64,000 nt of DNA from Clostridia bacterium (GTDB taxonomy: Bacteria; Bacillota; Clostridia; Oscillospirales; Acutalibacteraceae): assembly GCA_017465505.1 (NCBI GenBank), contig JAFTWB010000023.1, positions 25,568 through 89,567 of the forward strand. Direction: 5' to 3'. The notes below the pieces were generated by a model, which made no database searches, had not been told where the DNA came from, and worked only from the letters and a program-made list of their open reading frames with translations. Below are positions 33,185 to 42,483 of the stretch, piece after piece. A program made the position numbers and the translations under genes. Position 1 is the stretch's first letter; each line of letters begins with the position of its first letter.

Positions 33185-34912
33185 TCAGTCAGAAGTGAAT
33201 TTTTCAAGAGCACGTTTTTCTGCCTTGTACTTTTCAAAATCCTTGTCACGGATTTCAACTCTGCGGATTTTACCTGAGAAGGTTTTGGGCAGAGCCTCGA
33301 AATACTCAACAATTCGGGGGTATTTGTACGGAGCGGTATTCTGCTTAACGTACTGCTGAAGCTCCTCTGTAAGCTCATCGCTGGGAGTAAAGCCTTCACG
33401 GAGAACAAGGTTCGCCTTTACAATCTGGCCTCTTGTTTCGTGAGGATAAGCTGTAACTGCCGCCTCTAAAACAGCAGGGTGCTCAAGAAGAACACTCTCA
33501 ACCTCGAAAGGACCGATACGATAGCCCGAAGACTTGATAACATCGTCGTTTCTGCCTACATAGTGAAAATACCCTTGCTCATCTCTGTAAGCGGTGTCGC
33601 CTGTGTGATAATACCCTGCATACCATTTTTCCTTGGTGTCTTCCTTGCTCCAGTTGTAGTTGCACAGAAGACCTCTGGGTCTGGTTGCCATAGTTGGGGC
33701 TTTAATGCAGACCTCACCGGTAATACCCTGCTTGCACTCTTCGCCGTCCAAATCACGGACAGTAATGTTAAAGCCGGGTGCAGGCAGACCCATTGAGCCG
33801 GGTACAGGCTTGTTCCAGGGGTAGAATGTACCGATACAAACAGGAGTTTCGCTTTGTCCGAAACCTTCGTAAATTTCAAGCCCTGTAATTTCCTTCCACT
33901 TAAGGAAAACGTCAGAGGGCAAAGCCTCGCCTGCTGTACAGCAGTGCTGTATTGAAGAAAGGTCGTAAGAAGCAACATCCTCCTGAAGAATGAAGCGATA
34001 CATTGTGGGAGGAACGCAGAAGGTTGTAACCTTGTATTTTTCAAGAACGTGTAAAATGTCCTTGGGAACAAAACGCTCGAAATCGTAAACTAAAATTGCA
34101 GACTCACCAAACCACTGGCCGTAAAGCTTGCCCCATACAGACTTCATCCAGCCTGTGTCGGAAATTGTGAAGTGAAGTCCGCCGTCCACTACTCTGTGCC
34201 AAAAAACGCCTGTAGCGATATGACCAAGAGGATAAGAGAAATCGTGGACAATCATTTTGGGATAACCTGTTGTACCGGAAGAGAAGCACATCATCATAGG
34301 GTCGCTTGCCTTGGTGTTGGCTTTGCCTGTGGGACGAGTCCACTTGTCAGAGGCTTTTTCAAGCTCTTCTTCAAAGTCAATCCAATGCTCGCCTGCATTT
34401 TTGTGCCCTGTTACCATCTTAAGGCGTACATACTCGTATTCGCCCTCGCCCTCGTCGTAAATCTCGGTACATTTGCCGTGACCTGTGAGGATTACTGCAG
34501 AAATTCTGCCAACGTTGCAGCGGTAGATATACTCGCCTGTTTTGAGCATATCGTTTGCCTGAACAACAATAGCACCGATTTTGTGCATACCCAGTAAGGT
34601 TATCCAGAAAAGATAGCTACGTCTTAAAACAAGAAGAACTCTGTCGCCCTTTTTGATACCCAGCTTTTTAAGGCAGTTTGCCGCCTTATTTGACCAAAGC
34701 ATCATATCACGGAAAGTAAAACGCTTCTCGCTTCCGTCGTCAGCTACATAAAGAAGTGCCAGCTTGTCGGGTTTTTCCTCTGCAAGCTTGTCAATAACAT
34801 CATAAGCGAAGTTAAAGTCAGCCTTCCAGGTAAGCTTATAATTTTTACAGCAGTCTTCATAGGACTCAAAGGAGTCCCTGTCCCTGCCTAAATATTCTTC
34901 ATAAATTGCCAT
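33185..34912 (-). CDS. Acyl-CoA synthetase (AMP-forming), acetyl/medium-chain type
   Basis: 575 residues, full length for the family. ATP-binding motif FSSGTTGYPKMIVHD in the middle, adenylation motif YEGFGQSETP, hinge YHTGDTAYRDEQGYFHYVGR and the catalytic lysine region KTFSGKIRR near the C-terminus. It activates a carboxylic acid to its CoA ester via an acyl-adenylate. It is the last gene of an operon with a 2-oxoacid:ferredoxin oxidoreductase and a branched-chain aminotransferase, which suggests a short branched acid as substrate (inference). Confidence 0.92.
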   Translation of the reverse strand: MAIYEEYLGRDRDSFESYEDCCKNYKLTWKADFNFAYDVIDKLAEEKPDKLALLYVADDGSEKRFTFRDMMLWSNKAANCLKKLGIKKGDRVLLVLRRSYLFWITLLGMHKIGAIVVQANDMLKTGEYIYRCNVGRISAVILTGHGKCTEIYDEGEGEYEYVRLKMVTGHKNAGEHWIDFEEELEKASDKWTRPTGKANTKASDPMMMCFSSGTTGYPKMIVHDFSYPLGHIATGVFWHRVVDGGLHFTISDTGWMKSVWGKLYGQWFGESAILVYDFERFVPKDILHVLEKYKVTTFCVPPTMYRFILQEDVASYDLSSIQHCCTAGEALPSDVFLKWKEITGLEIYEGFGQSETPVCIGTFYPWNKPVPGSMGLPAPGFNITVRDLDGEECKQGITGEVCIKAPTMATRPRGLLCNYNWSKEDTKEKWYAGYYHTGDTAYRDEQGYFHYVGRNDDVIKSSGYRIGPFEVESVLLEHPAVLEAAVTAYPHETRGQIVKANLVLREGFTPSDELTEELQQYVKQNTAPYKYPRIVEYFEALPKTFSGKIRRVEIRDKDFEKYKAEKRALEKFTSD

Positions 34913-34927
34913 AAAAAATTCTCCGTT

Positions 34928-35479
34928 TTATTTGATAACTACTGCAAGGAACTTAAGAGGCTTGTCGCCAATTGCCTTGAAAGAGTGGGGCTTAGAGGAA
35001 TCGTAGTAAACACTGTCACCCTTTGAAAGCTCATAGGCGATGTCCTCGATGTAAAGTTTCATTGTACCTGAAAGAATGTAGTCAAACTCCTGACCCTCGT
35101 GAGAGTGCATAACGGGAACTTTGTTTGTAGGCTCAGTTGTGACAATCATAGGCTCTGCGTTTTTGTTGCGGAAGGTATAGGCAAGGTGCATATAGTTGTA
35201 GGACTGGTTACGCTTTACAACAATGCCCTGGTCCTTCTTAGTAACAACGCAGGTGGAAAGCTTGGGAGAATCACCGCTCATAATATCGACGACTTCCACG
35301 CCAAGTACATTTGCGGCGTTATAGAGGAAGCTGAAAGAATAGTCAAGCTGACCTTCTTCGTATTTACGGTACTCTTCGACGCTCATATCAAGCTTTTCAG
35401 CCATTTCTTCTGCGGTCACGCCACAGATATCTCTGAGTTCTTCAAGTCTTGTGCCGATTTCTTTTAACTGTTCGGTCAT
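34928..35479 (-). CDS. XRE-family regulator with C-terminal cupin
   Basis: 183 residues. Helix-turn-helix domain about 8-62 (VTAEEMAEKLDMSVEEYRKYEEG) and a cupin about 105-183 with HSHEGQEFDYILSG (metal-type histidines) and PHSF. Regulators of this design often sit beside acyl-CoA synthetase genes in Clostridia, as here (15 bases upstream of it); the cupin may bind a small-molecule effector such as a carboxylic acid. Probably regulates its own operon. Confidence 0.9.
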   Translation of the reverse strand: MTEQLKEIGTRLEELRDICGVTAEEMAEKLDMSVEEYRKYEEGQLDYSFSFLYNAANVLGVEVVDIMSGDSPKLSTCVVTKKDQGIVVKRNQSYNYMHLAYTFRNKNAEPMIVTTEPTNKVPVMHSHEGQEFDYILSGTMKLYIEDIAYELSKGDSVYYDSSKPHSFKAIGDKPLKFLAVVIK

Positions 35480-35524
35480 AGCGATAATCTCCTTATACTA
35501 AAATTTGAGCTTAAGGGTATAAAA

Positions 35525-36064
35525 TTAACCCTCGTAGTTAAAGCCCAGCTCAAGGGCTTTTCTGTTGGATTCAATAAGGTGCTGCTTTGAAGCAGGAACA
35601 ACCTTCTGAAGTGCTCTCTCGATGTTCTCAAAAGGAATCACGTTTGTGTGCTTGATAACAAAACCGAGAAGAATCATATTTGCAAGACCTGAGAGGCCTT
35701 CATCACTTGCAAGCTTTGTAGCAGGGATATAGTAAGCCTCAACGTCAGTACGGTTTACTTTTCTGCCGATAAGAGCAGAGTCAACGAAAATCTTGCCGCC
35801 CTTAACTGTTGCGTCCTCGTACTTGTCAAGAGAAGGAAGGTTCATAACAAGAAGTGTATCGGGATTTGCAACAATGGGAGAACCAACGGGAGTGTCGGAA
35901 AGAATAACAGAGCAGTTAGCTGTACCGCCACGCATTTCAGGGCCGTAAGAAGGAAGCCAGCTTACCTCTCTGCCCTCTAAAAGACCTTCGTATGCAAGGA
36001 ACTTTCCTGTAAAAAGGATACCCTGACCGCCGAAGCCTGCAATAAGCATATTTGTAGTAGTCAT
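35525..36064 (-). CDS. 2-oxoacid:ferredoxin oxidoreductase, gamma subunit
   Basis: 179 residues. GFGGQGILFTGKFLAYEG and PSYGPEMRGGTANCSV are the typical gamma-domain motifs of the PFOR superfamily. It belongs to a four-gene VOR/KOR-type enzyme with separate delta (ferredoxin), alpha and beta subunits; the start shares one base with the beta stop codon (TAATG). Confidence 0.93.
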   Translation of the reverse strand: MTTTNMLIAGFGGQGILFTGKFLAYEGLLEGREVSWLPSYGPEMRGGTANCSVILSDTPVGSPIVANPDTLLVMNLPSLDKYEDATVKGGKIFVDSALIGRKVNRTDVEAYYIPATKLASDEGLSGLANMILLGFVIKHTNVIPFENIERALQKVVPASKQHLIESNRKALELGFNYEG

Positions 36065-36819
36065 TACTTAGTTTCCTCCTCTGCGAATTTATCCTTGTAT
36101 ACGCCCAAGGGATAGTAAGGAATCATATTTTCCTCTAACCACTTGAGAGCATTGGGAGGAGTAAGACCCCAGTTTGTGGGACAAGTGGAAAGAACCTCAA
36201 TAAGTGTGAAGCCCTTGCCCTCAGTCTGATATGTAAAAGCTTTCTTAATAGCCTTTTTAGCTGCTTTAACGTTCTTTACGTTGTTAACTGCAACACGCTC
36301 AAGATAAGTAGCACCGTCTACGTTGGAGAGAAGCTCACAAACCTTTAAGGGGAAACCAACTGTGTTTGTATCTCTGCCGTAGGGAGATGTCTGAGTAACC
36401 TGACCGGGAAGAGTTGTGGGAGCCATCTGGCCGCCTGTCATACCGTAAATTGCGTTATTAACGAAGATAATTGTGATGTTCTCGCCTCTTGCTGCAGAGT
36501 GAACTGTTTCAGCAGTACCGATAGCAGCAAGGTCACCATCACCCTGATATGTAAATACGATGTTCTCGGGGTTAGCACGTTTAACGCCTGTTGCAACAGC
36601 AGGAGCTCTGCCGTGAGCAGCCTGAACCATATCAACATCAAAATAATCGTAGGACATAACTGAGCAACCAACGGAGGCAATACCTACTGTTTTACCCTGA
36701 ATACCCAGTTCATCAAGAACCTCGGCAACAAGGCGGTGAATAATACCGTGAGTACAGCCGGGGCAATAATGAAGAGTAGCGTCTGTTAATGCCTTGGGCT
36801 TCTGGAATACAACTGCCAT
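36064..36819 (-). CDS. 2-oxoacid:ferredoxin oxidoreductase, beta (thiamine diphosphate) subunit
   Basis: 251 residues. YCPGCTHGIIHRL at 17-29, and the thiamine-diphosphate site GDGDLAAIG followed by NNAIYGMTGGQ. Binds ThDP and, with the ferredoxin subunit, passes electrons from the 2-oxoacid. One-base overlap with the alpha gene (TAATG). Confidence 0.94.
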   Translation of the reverse strand: MAVVFQKPKALTDATLHYCPGCTHGIIHRLVAEVLDELGIQGKTVGIASVGCSVMSYDYFDVDMVQAAHGRAPAVATGVKRANPENIVFTYQGDGDLAAIGTAETVHSAARGENITIIFVNNAIYGMTGGQMAPTTLPGQVTQTSPYGRDTNTVGFPLKVCELLSNVDGATYLERVAVNNVKNVKAAKKAIKKAFTYQTEGKGFTLIEVLSTCPTNWGLTPPNALKWLEENMIPYYPLGVYKDKFAEEETK

Positions 36820-37880
36820 TATTTATTACCTCCTACTGCTTCTTCAATCTTAGCCAGAACCTCTTCAGGTGTCATAATCATACCACCTGTGCGGTTGCAG
36901 AGGTAGCAGGGCTTTGTGCATTCTGTGTAAAGCTTAACGTCCTCAATAAGCTGACCCATAGAAAGCTCAACGCTGATGAAAGAGTTAACCTTGTCAGCGA
37001 TTGCTCTGATTTCCTTCTTTGGGAAAGGCCAGAGGGTAATGGGTCTGAACATACCAACCTTGATACCCTTTGCACGAGCGGCGTCAATAGCGTTCTTTGC
37101 AATTCTTGCAGAGATACCGTAAGCAACAACGCAAACCTCTGCGTCGTCCATAAGGAACTCCTCGTACATAGCTTCGTTTTCTTCGATGTAAGCGTAACGC
37201 TCAAAACGCTCGAAGTTCTTCTGCTCAAGAAGCTCGGGCTTTAAGAAGAGGGAGTTAACGATGTTGTGCTCTCTCTCGCAATTTGTGCCTGTAACAGCCC
37301 AGGGCTTTTCGTAGGTCTTAACCTCGCCCATATCAAGGCTTACAGGCTCCATCATCTGACCCATTGTACCGTCAGCAAGAAGCATAACTGTCATTCTGTA
37401 CTTGTCAGCCATATCAAAGCCCTGGAAAGTAAGGTTAACCATTTCCTGAACTGAGTTGGGAGCAAGAACAATCATATGGTAGTCACCGTGAGAAGTACCA
37501 CGGGTAGCCTGGAAGTAGTCTGCCTGAGAGGGCTGGATACCGCCAAGACCGGGGCCGCCACGCTGAACGTTAACAACAAATGCGGGAAGGTCGCAACCTG
37601 CAAGGTAAGAAAGACCCTCGCCCTTAAGTGAGATACCGGGGCTGGAAGAAGAAGTCATAGCTCTCTTGCCTGCTGAAGCTACGCCAATAACCATATTGAT
37701 AGCAGAAATTTCACTTTCTGCCTGTAAGAATGTACCGCCAACCTTGGGCATACGCTTGCTCATATAAGCGGCGATTTCTGTCTGGGGTGTAATGGGATAA
37801 CCGAGGTAGTGACGGCAGCCTGCCATAATGGCGGCCTCAGCCATAGCCTCGTTACCTTTCATCAATACTTTATCTGCCAT
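36819..37880 (-). CDS. 2-oxoacid:ferredoxin oxidoreductase, alpha subunit (VorB-like)
   Basis: 353 residues with the N-terminal KGNEAMAEAAIMAGCRHYLGYPITPQTEI segment of VOR/KOR alpha subunits, SSPGISLKGEG, and the QRGGPGLG motif. Length and gene order (delta, alpha, beta, gamma) fit the branched-chain (VOR, 3-methyl-2-oxobutanoate) or 2-oxoglutarate (KOR) enzymes; context with ilvE favours branched-chain 2-oxoacids. The reaction is reversible with low-potential ferredoxin. Confidence 0.93.
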   Translation of the reverse strand: MADKVLMKGNEAMAEAAIMAGCRHYLGYPITPQTEIAAYMSKRMPKVGGTFLQAESEISAINMVIGVASAGKRAMTSSSSPGISLKGEGLSYLAGCDLPAFVVNVQRGGPGLGGIQPSQADYFQATRGTSHGDYHMIVLAPNSVQEMVNLTFQGFDMADKYRMTVMLLADGTMGQMMEPVSLDMGEVKTYEKPWAVTGTNCEREHNIVNSLFLKPELLEQKNFERFERYAYIEENEAMYEEFLMDDAEVCVVAYGISARIAKNAIDAARAKGIKVGMFRPITLWPFPKKEIRAIADKVNSFISVELSMGQLIEDVKLYTECTKPCYLCNRTGGMIMTPEEVLAKIEEAVGGNK

Positions 37881-37893
37881 TTATCTTTCCTCC

Positions 37894-38097
37894 TTACTTC
37901 TCAACTGTGATTACACAGTCGGGACACATTGTAGCACAGAAAGCACAACCGATACATTTATCCTGTTCTGTAACCTGTGCAGGGTGATAGCCCTTAGCGT
38001 TAAGCTCATCGGAAAGAGCAACAATGCCTTTGGGACATACGCCTACGCAAAGGGAGCAGCCTTTACATCTGTCTTTGTCAAAAGTAACCTTTGCCAT
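37894..38097 (-). CDS. 2-oxoacid:ferredoxin oxidoreductase, delta (2[4Fe-4S] ferredoxin) subunit
   Basis: 67 residues from the ATG behind GGAGGAAT (MAKVTFDKDRCKGC). Two clusters: CKGCSLCVGVCP and CIGCAFCATMCP. It carries electrons between the ThDP subunit and external ferredoxin. First oxidoreductase gene of the operon. Confidence 0.94.
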   Translation of the reverse strand: MAKVTFDKDRCKGCSLCVGVCPKGIVALSDELNAKGYHPAQVTEQDKCIGCAFCATMCPDCVITVEK

Positions 38098-38152
38098 TTT
38101 TATTCCTCCAATCAAAGTGAGGGCTTAAAGCCTTTTCTTTATTGTACTTAGA

Positions 38153-38824
38153 TTACCAGAAGTTTCGCTCTTGCAAAACTAAAGGCATAAGATTTTCGAT
38201 TTTGTCTTTTAACTGTTCATAAACAGGCTCAAAAACCGTTGTAAGCTTTAGGGGTAAGCCCAAACGGCGTGAAGCCTCGTTTGCATACTCAAGAGAGTCA
38301 AGCACCGCTTGAGCAGTGGTTTCTCTTCCGAGGTTTGAGTTGTTGACAATTGCGGTGAAAGGAATACCTGCCGCCGCTTCGATTTCTTCCTTGATTTCAA
38401 GGAGAGAGTCAACATCTTTTGTAAGAGGACGGTAGCAGTTGATTACAAGAAACATCTCGTAATCCTCAGCGATGATTCCTTCACGGAATCTACCCAGAGC
38501 ATAAGCGCCTCTGTCATCTCCGCCTACGTCACAAACTGCAAAGTCCTCTTTATTATCAATAATTGCGTATGCCTCTCCGGGCATTGCCGGAAAGTCTACG
38601 TTTGAGTTGGCAAATTCAGAGGAAATAACCCTGATTCCTGCATCACTGAGCTCTTTTTCGCTGTCTTTGGTGCGGTAGTAGGGATTGACGATATCAAGGT
38701 CGGCAATAACTACACCCTTGCCCGACTTTTTAAGGCTTAAGGCATAATTTACGGCGATGTTGGTTTTACCTGAGCCGTAGTGACCTGCAAAAAGGGTTAT
38801 TCTCTTAGGATTTTCTAAAATCAT
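38153..38824 (-). CDS. MinD/ParA-like P-loop ATPase of unknown role
   Basis: 223 residues. P-loop GHYGSGKTN at 14-22, DLDIVNPYYRT as the switch I region, and DVGGDDRGA as a switch II-like motif place it in the SIMIBI/MinD class. Close relatives are encoded next to 2-oxoacid:ferredoxin oxidoreductase genes in Clostridia (from memory). It might help load cofactors or iron-sulfur clusters, but nothing in the sequence proves that. Overlaps ilvE by 4 bases. Confidence 0.8.
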   Translation of the reverse strand: MILENPKRITLFAGHYGSGKTNIAVNYALSLKKSGKGVVIADLDIVNPYYRTKDSEKELSDAGIRVISSEFANSNVDFPAMPGEAYAIIDNKEDFAVCDVGGDDRGAYALGRFREGIIAEDYEMFLVINCYRPLTKDVDSLLEIKEEIEAAAGIPFTAIVNNSNLGRETTAQAVLDSLEYANEASRRLGLPLKLTTVFEPVYEQLKDKIENLMPLVLQERNFW

Positions 38825-39885
38825 ACATTCACAACCCAGCCGAATTTATCCTCAACCGTGCCGTTCTGGATACCTGTAACTGTGTCGTAAAGCTTCTGGC
38901 TGAGCTCGCCTGTTTCACCATTACCGATGGTCATAACTTCGTCCTTATAACGGAGCTTGCCAACGGGAGAAATAACAGCAGCTGTACCTGAGCCGAAGCA
39001 CTCCTCAAGCTTACCGGACTTCTGAGCTTCAATAAGCTCATCAACGGAAATCTTTCTCTCCTCTACCTCAAGACCCCACTCTTTGCAAAGTGTGATAACG
39101 GAGTTTCTTGTGATACCGGGAAGAATTGAACCTGAAAGTGCAGGAGTAACAACCTTGCCGTCAATCTTGAAGAAGATGTTCATTGCACCAACTTCTTCTA
39201 TGTACTTTCTCTCAACGCCGTCAAGCCAGAGAACCTGACTGTAGCCGCCGTCGTGAGCCTTAACCTGAGCAGCCAGAGAAGCAGCGTAGTTACCGCCTGT
39301 TTTTGCAAAGCCGATACCGCCCTTTACTGCTCTTACATAATCGTCCTCAATCCAGATACCAACAGGAGCAAGACCGCTCTCGTAGTAAGCACCACTGGGA
39401 GAAAGGATGATGATGAACATATATGTCTTTGAAGGAGCAACGCCTAAGAAGTCGTCAGTTGCGATGATAAAGGGACGGATGTAAAGAGATGTGGAGGGAG
39501 CTGTGGGAATCCAGTCCTCGTCAACCTTTACTACAGCCTTTACAGCCTCAACAAAGTCCTCAACAGGGAGCTCGGGGATACAAAGACGCTTGTTTGTGTC
39601 GTTTGTACGCTTACCGTTCATATCGGGACGGAAAAGACGAGCCTTGCCGTCATTACCGCGGTAAGCCTTAAGACCTTCGAACATTTCCTGGCCATAGTGG
39701 AAAACCATAGAAGCAGGAGAAAGCTCAAGGTTGTGGTAGGGCTCAATTCTGGGGTCGTGCCAGCCTTTGCCCTCTGTGTAATTCATAATAAACATATGGT
39801 CGGTAAAGATTTTACCGAAACCAAGCTTTGTTTCATCAGGCTTCTCTTTAGGAGTCTGAGTTCTGGTAATTTTAATATCCAGCAT
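38821..39885 (-). CDS. ilvE: Branched-chain amino acid aminotransferase
   Basis: 354 residues, class II BCAT. FEGLKAYRG at about 69-77, and the PLP lysine in LDGVERKYIEEVG (Lys about 229), GSGTAAVISPVG near the C-terminus. It interconverts Leu, Ile and Val with their 2-oxoacids using glutamate/2-oxoglutarate. First gene of the operon that continues into the ATPase, the oxidoreductase, the XRE regulator and the acyl-CoA synthetase, and it has its own promoter. Confidence 0.95.
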   Translation of the reverse strand: MLDIKITRTQTPKEKPDETKLGFGKIFTDHMFIMNYTEGKGWHDPRIEPYHNLELSPASMVFHYGQEMFEGLKAYRGNDGKARLFRPDMNGKRTNDTNKRLCIPELPVEDFVEAVKAVVKVDEDWIPTAPSTSLYIRPFIIATDDFLGVAPSKTYMFIIILSPSGAYYESGLAPVGIWIEDDYVRAVKGGIGFAKTGGNYAASLAAQVKAHDGGYSQVLWLDGVERKYIEEVGAMNIFFKIDGKVVTPALSGSILPGITRNSVITLCKEWGLEVEERKISVDELIEAQKSGKLEECFGSGTAAVISPVGKLRYKDEVMTIGNGETGELSQKLYDTVTGIQNGTVEDKFGWVVNV

Positions 39886-39918
39886 AATATAAACTCTCCT
39901 TTTTTAAGCAATTAAGTA

Positions 39919-39947
39919 ATTATATCACAAATATTTACAAATTTCAA
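39919..39947 (-). promoter_or_regulatory. Promoter of the ilvE operon
   Basis: Minus strand TTGAAA (39942-39947), 17-base spacer, TATAAT (39919-39924), 34 bases before the ilvE ATG. It lies just after the stop codon of the upstream fusion gene. Confidence 0.85.
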
Positions 39948-39960
39948 CTCTGTAAGTAAG

Positions 39961-42480
39961 TTAAGCGGTTTCAATCTTGTCGGCTTTGGAAAGATTGTAC
40001 TTTTTAACAGCGTCCTCACGCATTTTGTACTTGAGGATTTTGCCTGCGGCATTCATTGGGAAGCCCTCTACAAAGTCAACATACTTGGGCACTTTGTGCT
40101 TTGCCATATGGTCAAGAACATACTGCTTAACATCTGCTTCTGTGAGGTTTTCGCCTTCCTTGAGAATAATGCAAGCCATAATCTCCTCACCGTACTGCTC
40201 ATCGGGCACACCAATAACCTGTACGTCGCTCACAGCAGGATGAGTATAGATAAACTCTTCGATTTCCTTGGGGTAGATATTTTCACCGCCACGGATAATC
40301 ATATCCTTGAGTCTGCCTGTAATGCGGTAGTTGCCGTCTTCTGTCTTGCAGGCAAGGTCACCTGTATGGAGCCAACCCTCTGCGTCAATGGCGTTGGAGG
40401 TTGCCTGAGGCATTTTGTAGTAGCCCTTCATAATGTTGTAGCCTCTTGCCACAAACTCACCTGTTTCGCCCACGGGCATTTCCTCGCCTGTTTCGGGGTC
40501 AACGATTTTACACTCAATCTGAGGCAAGGCTCTGCCGACTGTACCTACTCGAACCTCAAGAGGGTCGTTGGTGGAGCTCATTGTGCAACCGGGAGAAGCT
40601 TCTGTCTGACCGTAAACAATGGTGATTTCGCTCATATTCATTTTGTTGACAACATCCTGCATAACAGAAATAGGACAAGGCGAGCCTGCCATAATACCTG
40701 TACGGATGTAAGAAAAGTCGGTTTTCTCAAAGTCGGGGTGCTCCAAAAGAGCAATAAACATTGTGGGAACACCGTGGAAACAAGTGATTCTCTCGTTATT
40801 GATACAAGCAAGAGAGTTTTTGGGTGAGAAATAAGGAATGGGAGAAAGTGTGGCACCGTGAGTCATAGCGGCAGTCATAGAAAGCACCATACCGAAGCAA
40901 TGGAACATAGGCACCTGAATCATCATTCTGTCAGCGGTGGAAAGGTCCATTCTGTCGCCGATACACTTACCGTTATTTACGATATTATAGTGAGTAAGCA
41001 TTACACCCTTTGGAAAGCCTGTTGTACCCGAGGTGTACTGCATATTACATACGTCGTTGGGGTCAATGAGAGAAGCACGACGCTTAACCTCTTCAAGAGG
41101 AACTTTAGAGGCAAGACCCAAGGACTGCTCCCAAGTTAAACAGCCGGGCATAGAAAAGCCTACTGTAATAATGTTTCTGAGGAAAGGAAGCTTTCTTGCG
41201 TGTAAGGGCTCGCCGGGTTTTGTGGACTTAAGCTCGGGACAAAGCTCCTGCATAATACCTGCATAGTCGGAGTCACGGCAGTTTTCAATCATAACAAGGG
41301 TATGAGTGTCGGACTGACGGAAGAGGTACTCTGCCTCGTGGATTTTGTAGGCGGTGTTAACGGTAACAAGAACCGCACCGATTTTTGTGGTTGCCCAGAA
41401 GGTAACAAACCACTGAGGAACGTTTGTAGCCCAGACTGCAACCTTGTCGCCTGCCTTAACGCCTAAAGCAATAAGGGTACGGGCGAACTCGTCAACGTCA
41501 TCTCTGAACTGTGAGTATGTACGGGTGTAGTCAAGGGTTGTGTATCTGAAAGCATACTGGTCAGGGAAAAGGTCTGCCATTTTATCAAGAACCTGAGGAA
41601 AGGTTTTTGTAATAAGGGTTTCTTTCTCCCAGACATACTTACCTGTTTTTGTTTTATTGTCGTAGAGGGTTTCGGTAACTGTCTTTGCAGTTTCGAAACG
41701 GCTCATATAATTTACAAAATGAGGGAACACGATACCTGCGTCGCCGATTTCCTCAATCCATTCGCTACGCCATTCAAAAGAAATAAAGCCTTCGTAGTTA
41801 ATGGAGCGAAGAGATAACATCATTCTCTCTATAGGCATATCACCCTCGCCCATAAGACGGTATTCAAAGCCCTCATCGGTAGCGGCAGAATCCTTGATGT
41901 GAACGTGCTTAACATAAGCACCTAAGTTTGTGATTGTTGTTTCAGGGCTCTCACCTGCTCTGTAAGGATGGTTAAAATCCCACAGTGCTGAAACATTGTC
42001 GCAGGCAAAGCGGTTTAAAAGGTCAGAAAGACGCTTTGTGTCGGCATAAACGCCTACTGTTTCAACAAGGATTGTTACCTCGGTTTCCTCTGCAAAGTCC
42101 TTACAGGCAGCAAGAACACTTGCACAGGTGTCGTCTGTTTCGTCGCCGCCTTCTTCTCCTGCACGAAGTCTTACAAAAGGAACTGAGAGCTTCTTAGCAA
42201 GAGAAATGTGCTCGATAATTTCTGTAACATTATCATCAATTTTTTCTTTGTCGGAAATATCGCAAAGAACATTTATGCAGGGAATTGTAAGTCCCAGATT
42301 AGACATTTTTCTCACGGTTTTAGAAAGATTTTCCTGTCTTAAGGGAGCACTTCCGCTCTGGAAAGCCTGCTCACTTACATCGTGGATTTCAATACCTGCA
42401 AAGCCTAAGTCCTTTGCCATTGTATAGAAATCTTCCCAGGTAAAACCGCTCCAACCGTTGGTGGAAAAAGACAATTTCAT
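39961..42480 (-). CDS. Fusion protein: sugar-phosphate isomerase/epimerase-type TIM barrel + AMP-forming acyl-CoA synthetase
   Basis: 839 residues. Residues about 1-265 form an AP-endonuclease-2-like TIM barrel (KLSFSTNGWSG; LVETVGVYAD; LWDFNHPYRAG; HVHIKD; ISFEWRSEW) in which the usual metal ligands Glu, Asp/His, His and Glu appear conserved. Residues about 285-830 are a complete fatty-acyl-CoA synthetase with MQYTSGTTGFPKGVMLTH, VYGQTEAS, WLHTGDL and the late NAAGKILKYK. The frame is continuous, without a frameshift. It starts 3 bases after the LeuA-like gene, so it is under the same leucine T-box. Substrate unknown; a branched short-chain acid is my inference. Confidence 0.9.
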   Translation of the reverse strand: MKLSFSTNGWSGFTWEDFYTMAKDLGFAGIEIHDVSEQAFQSGSAPLRQENLSKTVRKMSNLGLTIPCINVLCDISDKEKIDDNVTEIIEHISLAKKLSVPFVRLRAGEEGGDETDDTCASVLAACKDFAEETEVTILVETVGVYADTKRLSDLLNRFACDNVSALWDFNHPYRAGESPETTITNLGAYVKHVHIKDSAATDEGFEYRLMGEGDMPIERMMLSLRSINYEGFISFEWRSEWIEEIGDAGIVFPHFVNYMSRFETAKTVTETLYDNKTKTGKYVWEKETLITKTFPQVLDKMADLFPDQYAFRYTTLDYTRTYSQFRDDVDEFARTLIALGVKAGDKVAVWATNVPQWFVTFWATTKIGAVLVTVNTAYKIHEAEYLFRQSDTHTLVMIENCRDSDYAGIMQELCPELKSTKPGEPLHARKLPFLRNIITVGFSMPGCLTWEQSLGLASKVPLEEVKRRASLIDPNDVCNMQYTSGTTGFPKGVMLTHYNIVNNGKCIGDRMDLSTADRMMIQVPMFHCFGMVLSMTAAMTHGATLSPIPYFSPKNSLACINNERITCFHGVPTMFIALLEHPDFEKTDFSYIRTGIMAGSPCPISVMQDVVNKMNMSEITIVYGQTEASPGCTMSSTNDPLEVRVGTVGRALPQIECKIVDPETGEEMPVGETGEFVARGYNIMKGYYKMPQATSNAIDAEGWLHTGDLACKTEDGNYRITGRLKDMIIRGGENIYPKEIEEFIYTHPAVSDVQVIGVPDEQYGEEIMACIILKEGENLTEADVKQYVLDHMAKHKVPKYVDFVEGFPMNAAGKILKYKMREDAVKKYNLSKADKIETA

Positions 42481-42483
42481 TTC

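Noticed and set aside
33185-34912. Reading the acyl-CoA synthetase as an antibiotic or siderophore adenylation enzyme
   Set aside because: No carrier protein, condensation domain or other biosynthetic genes lie nearby; the context is primary amino acid metabolism.
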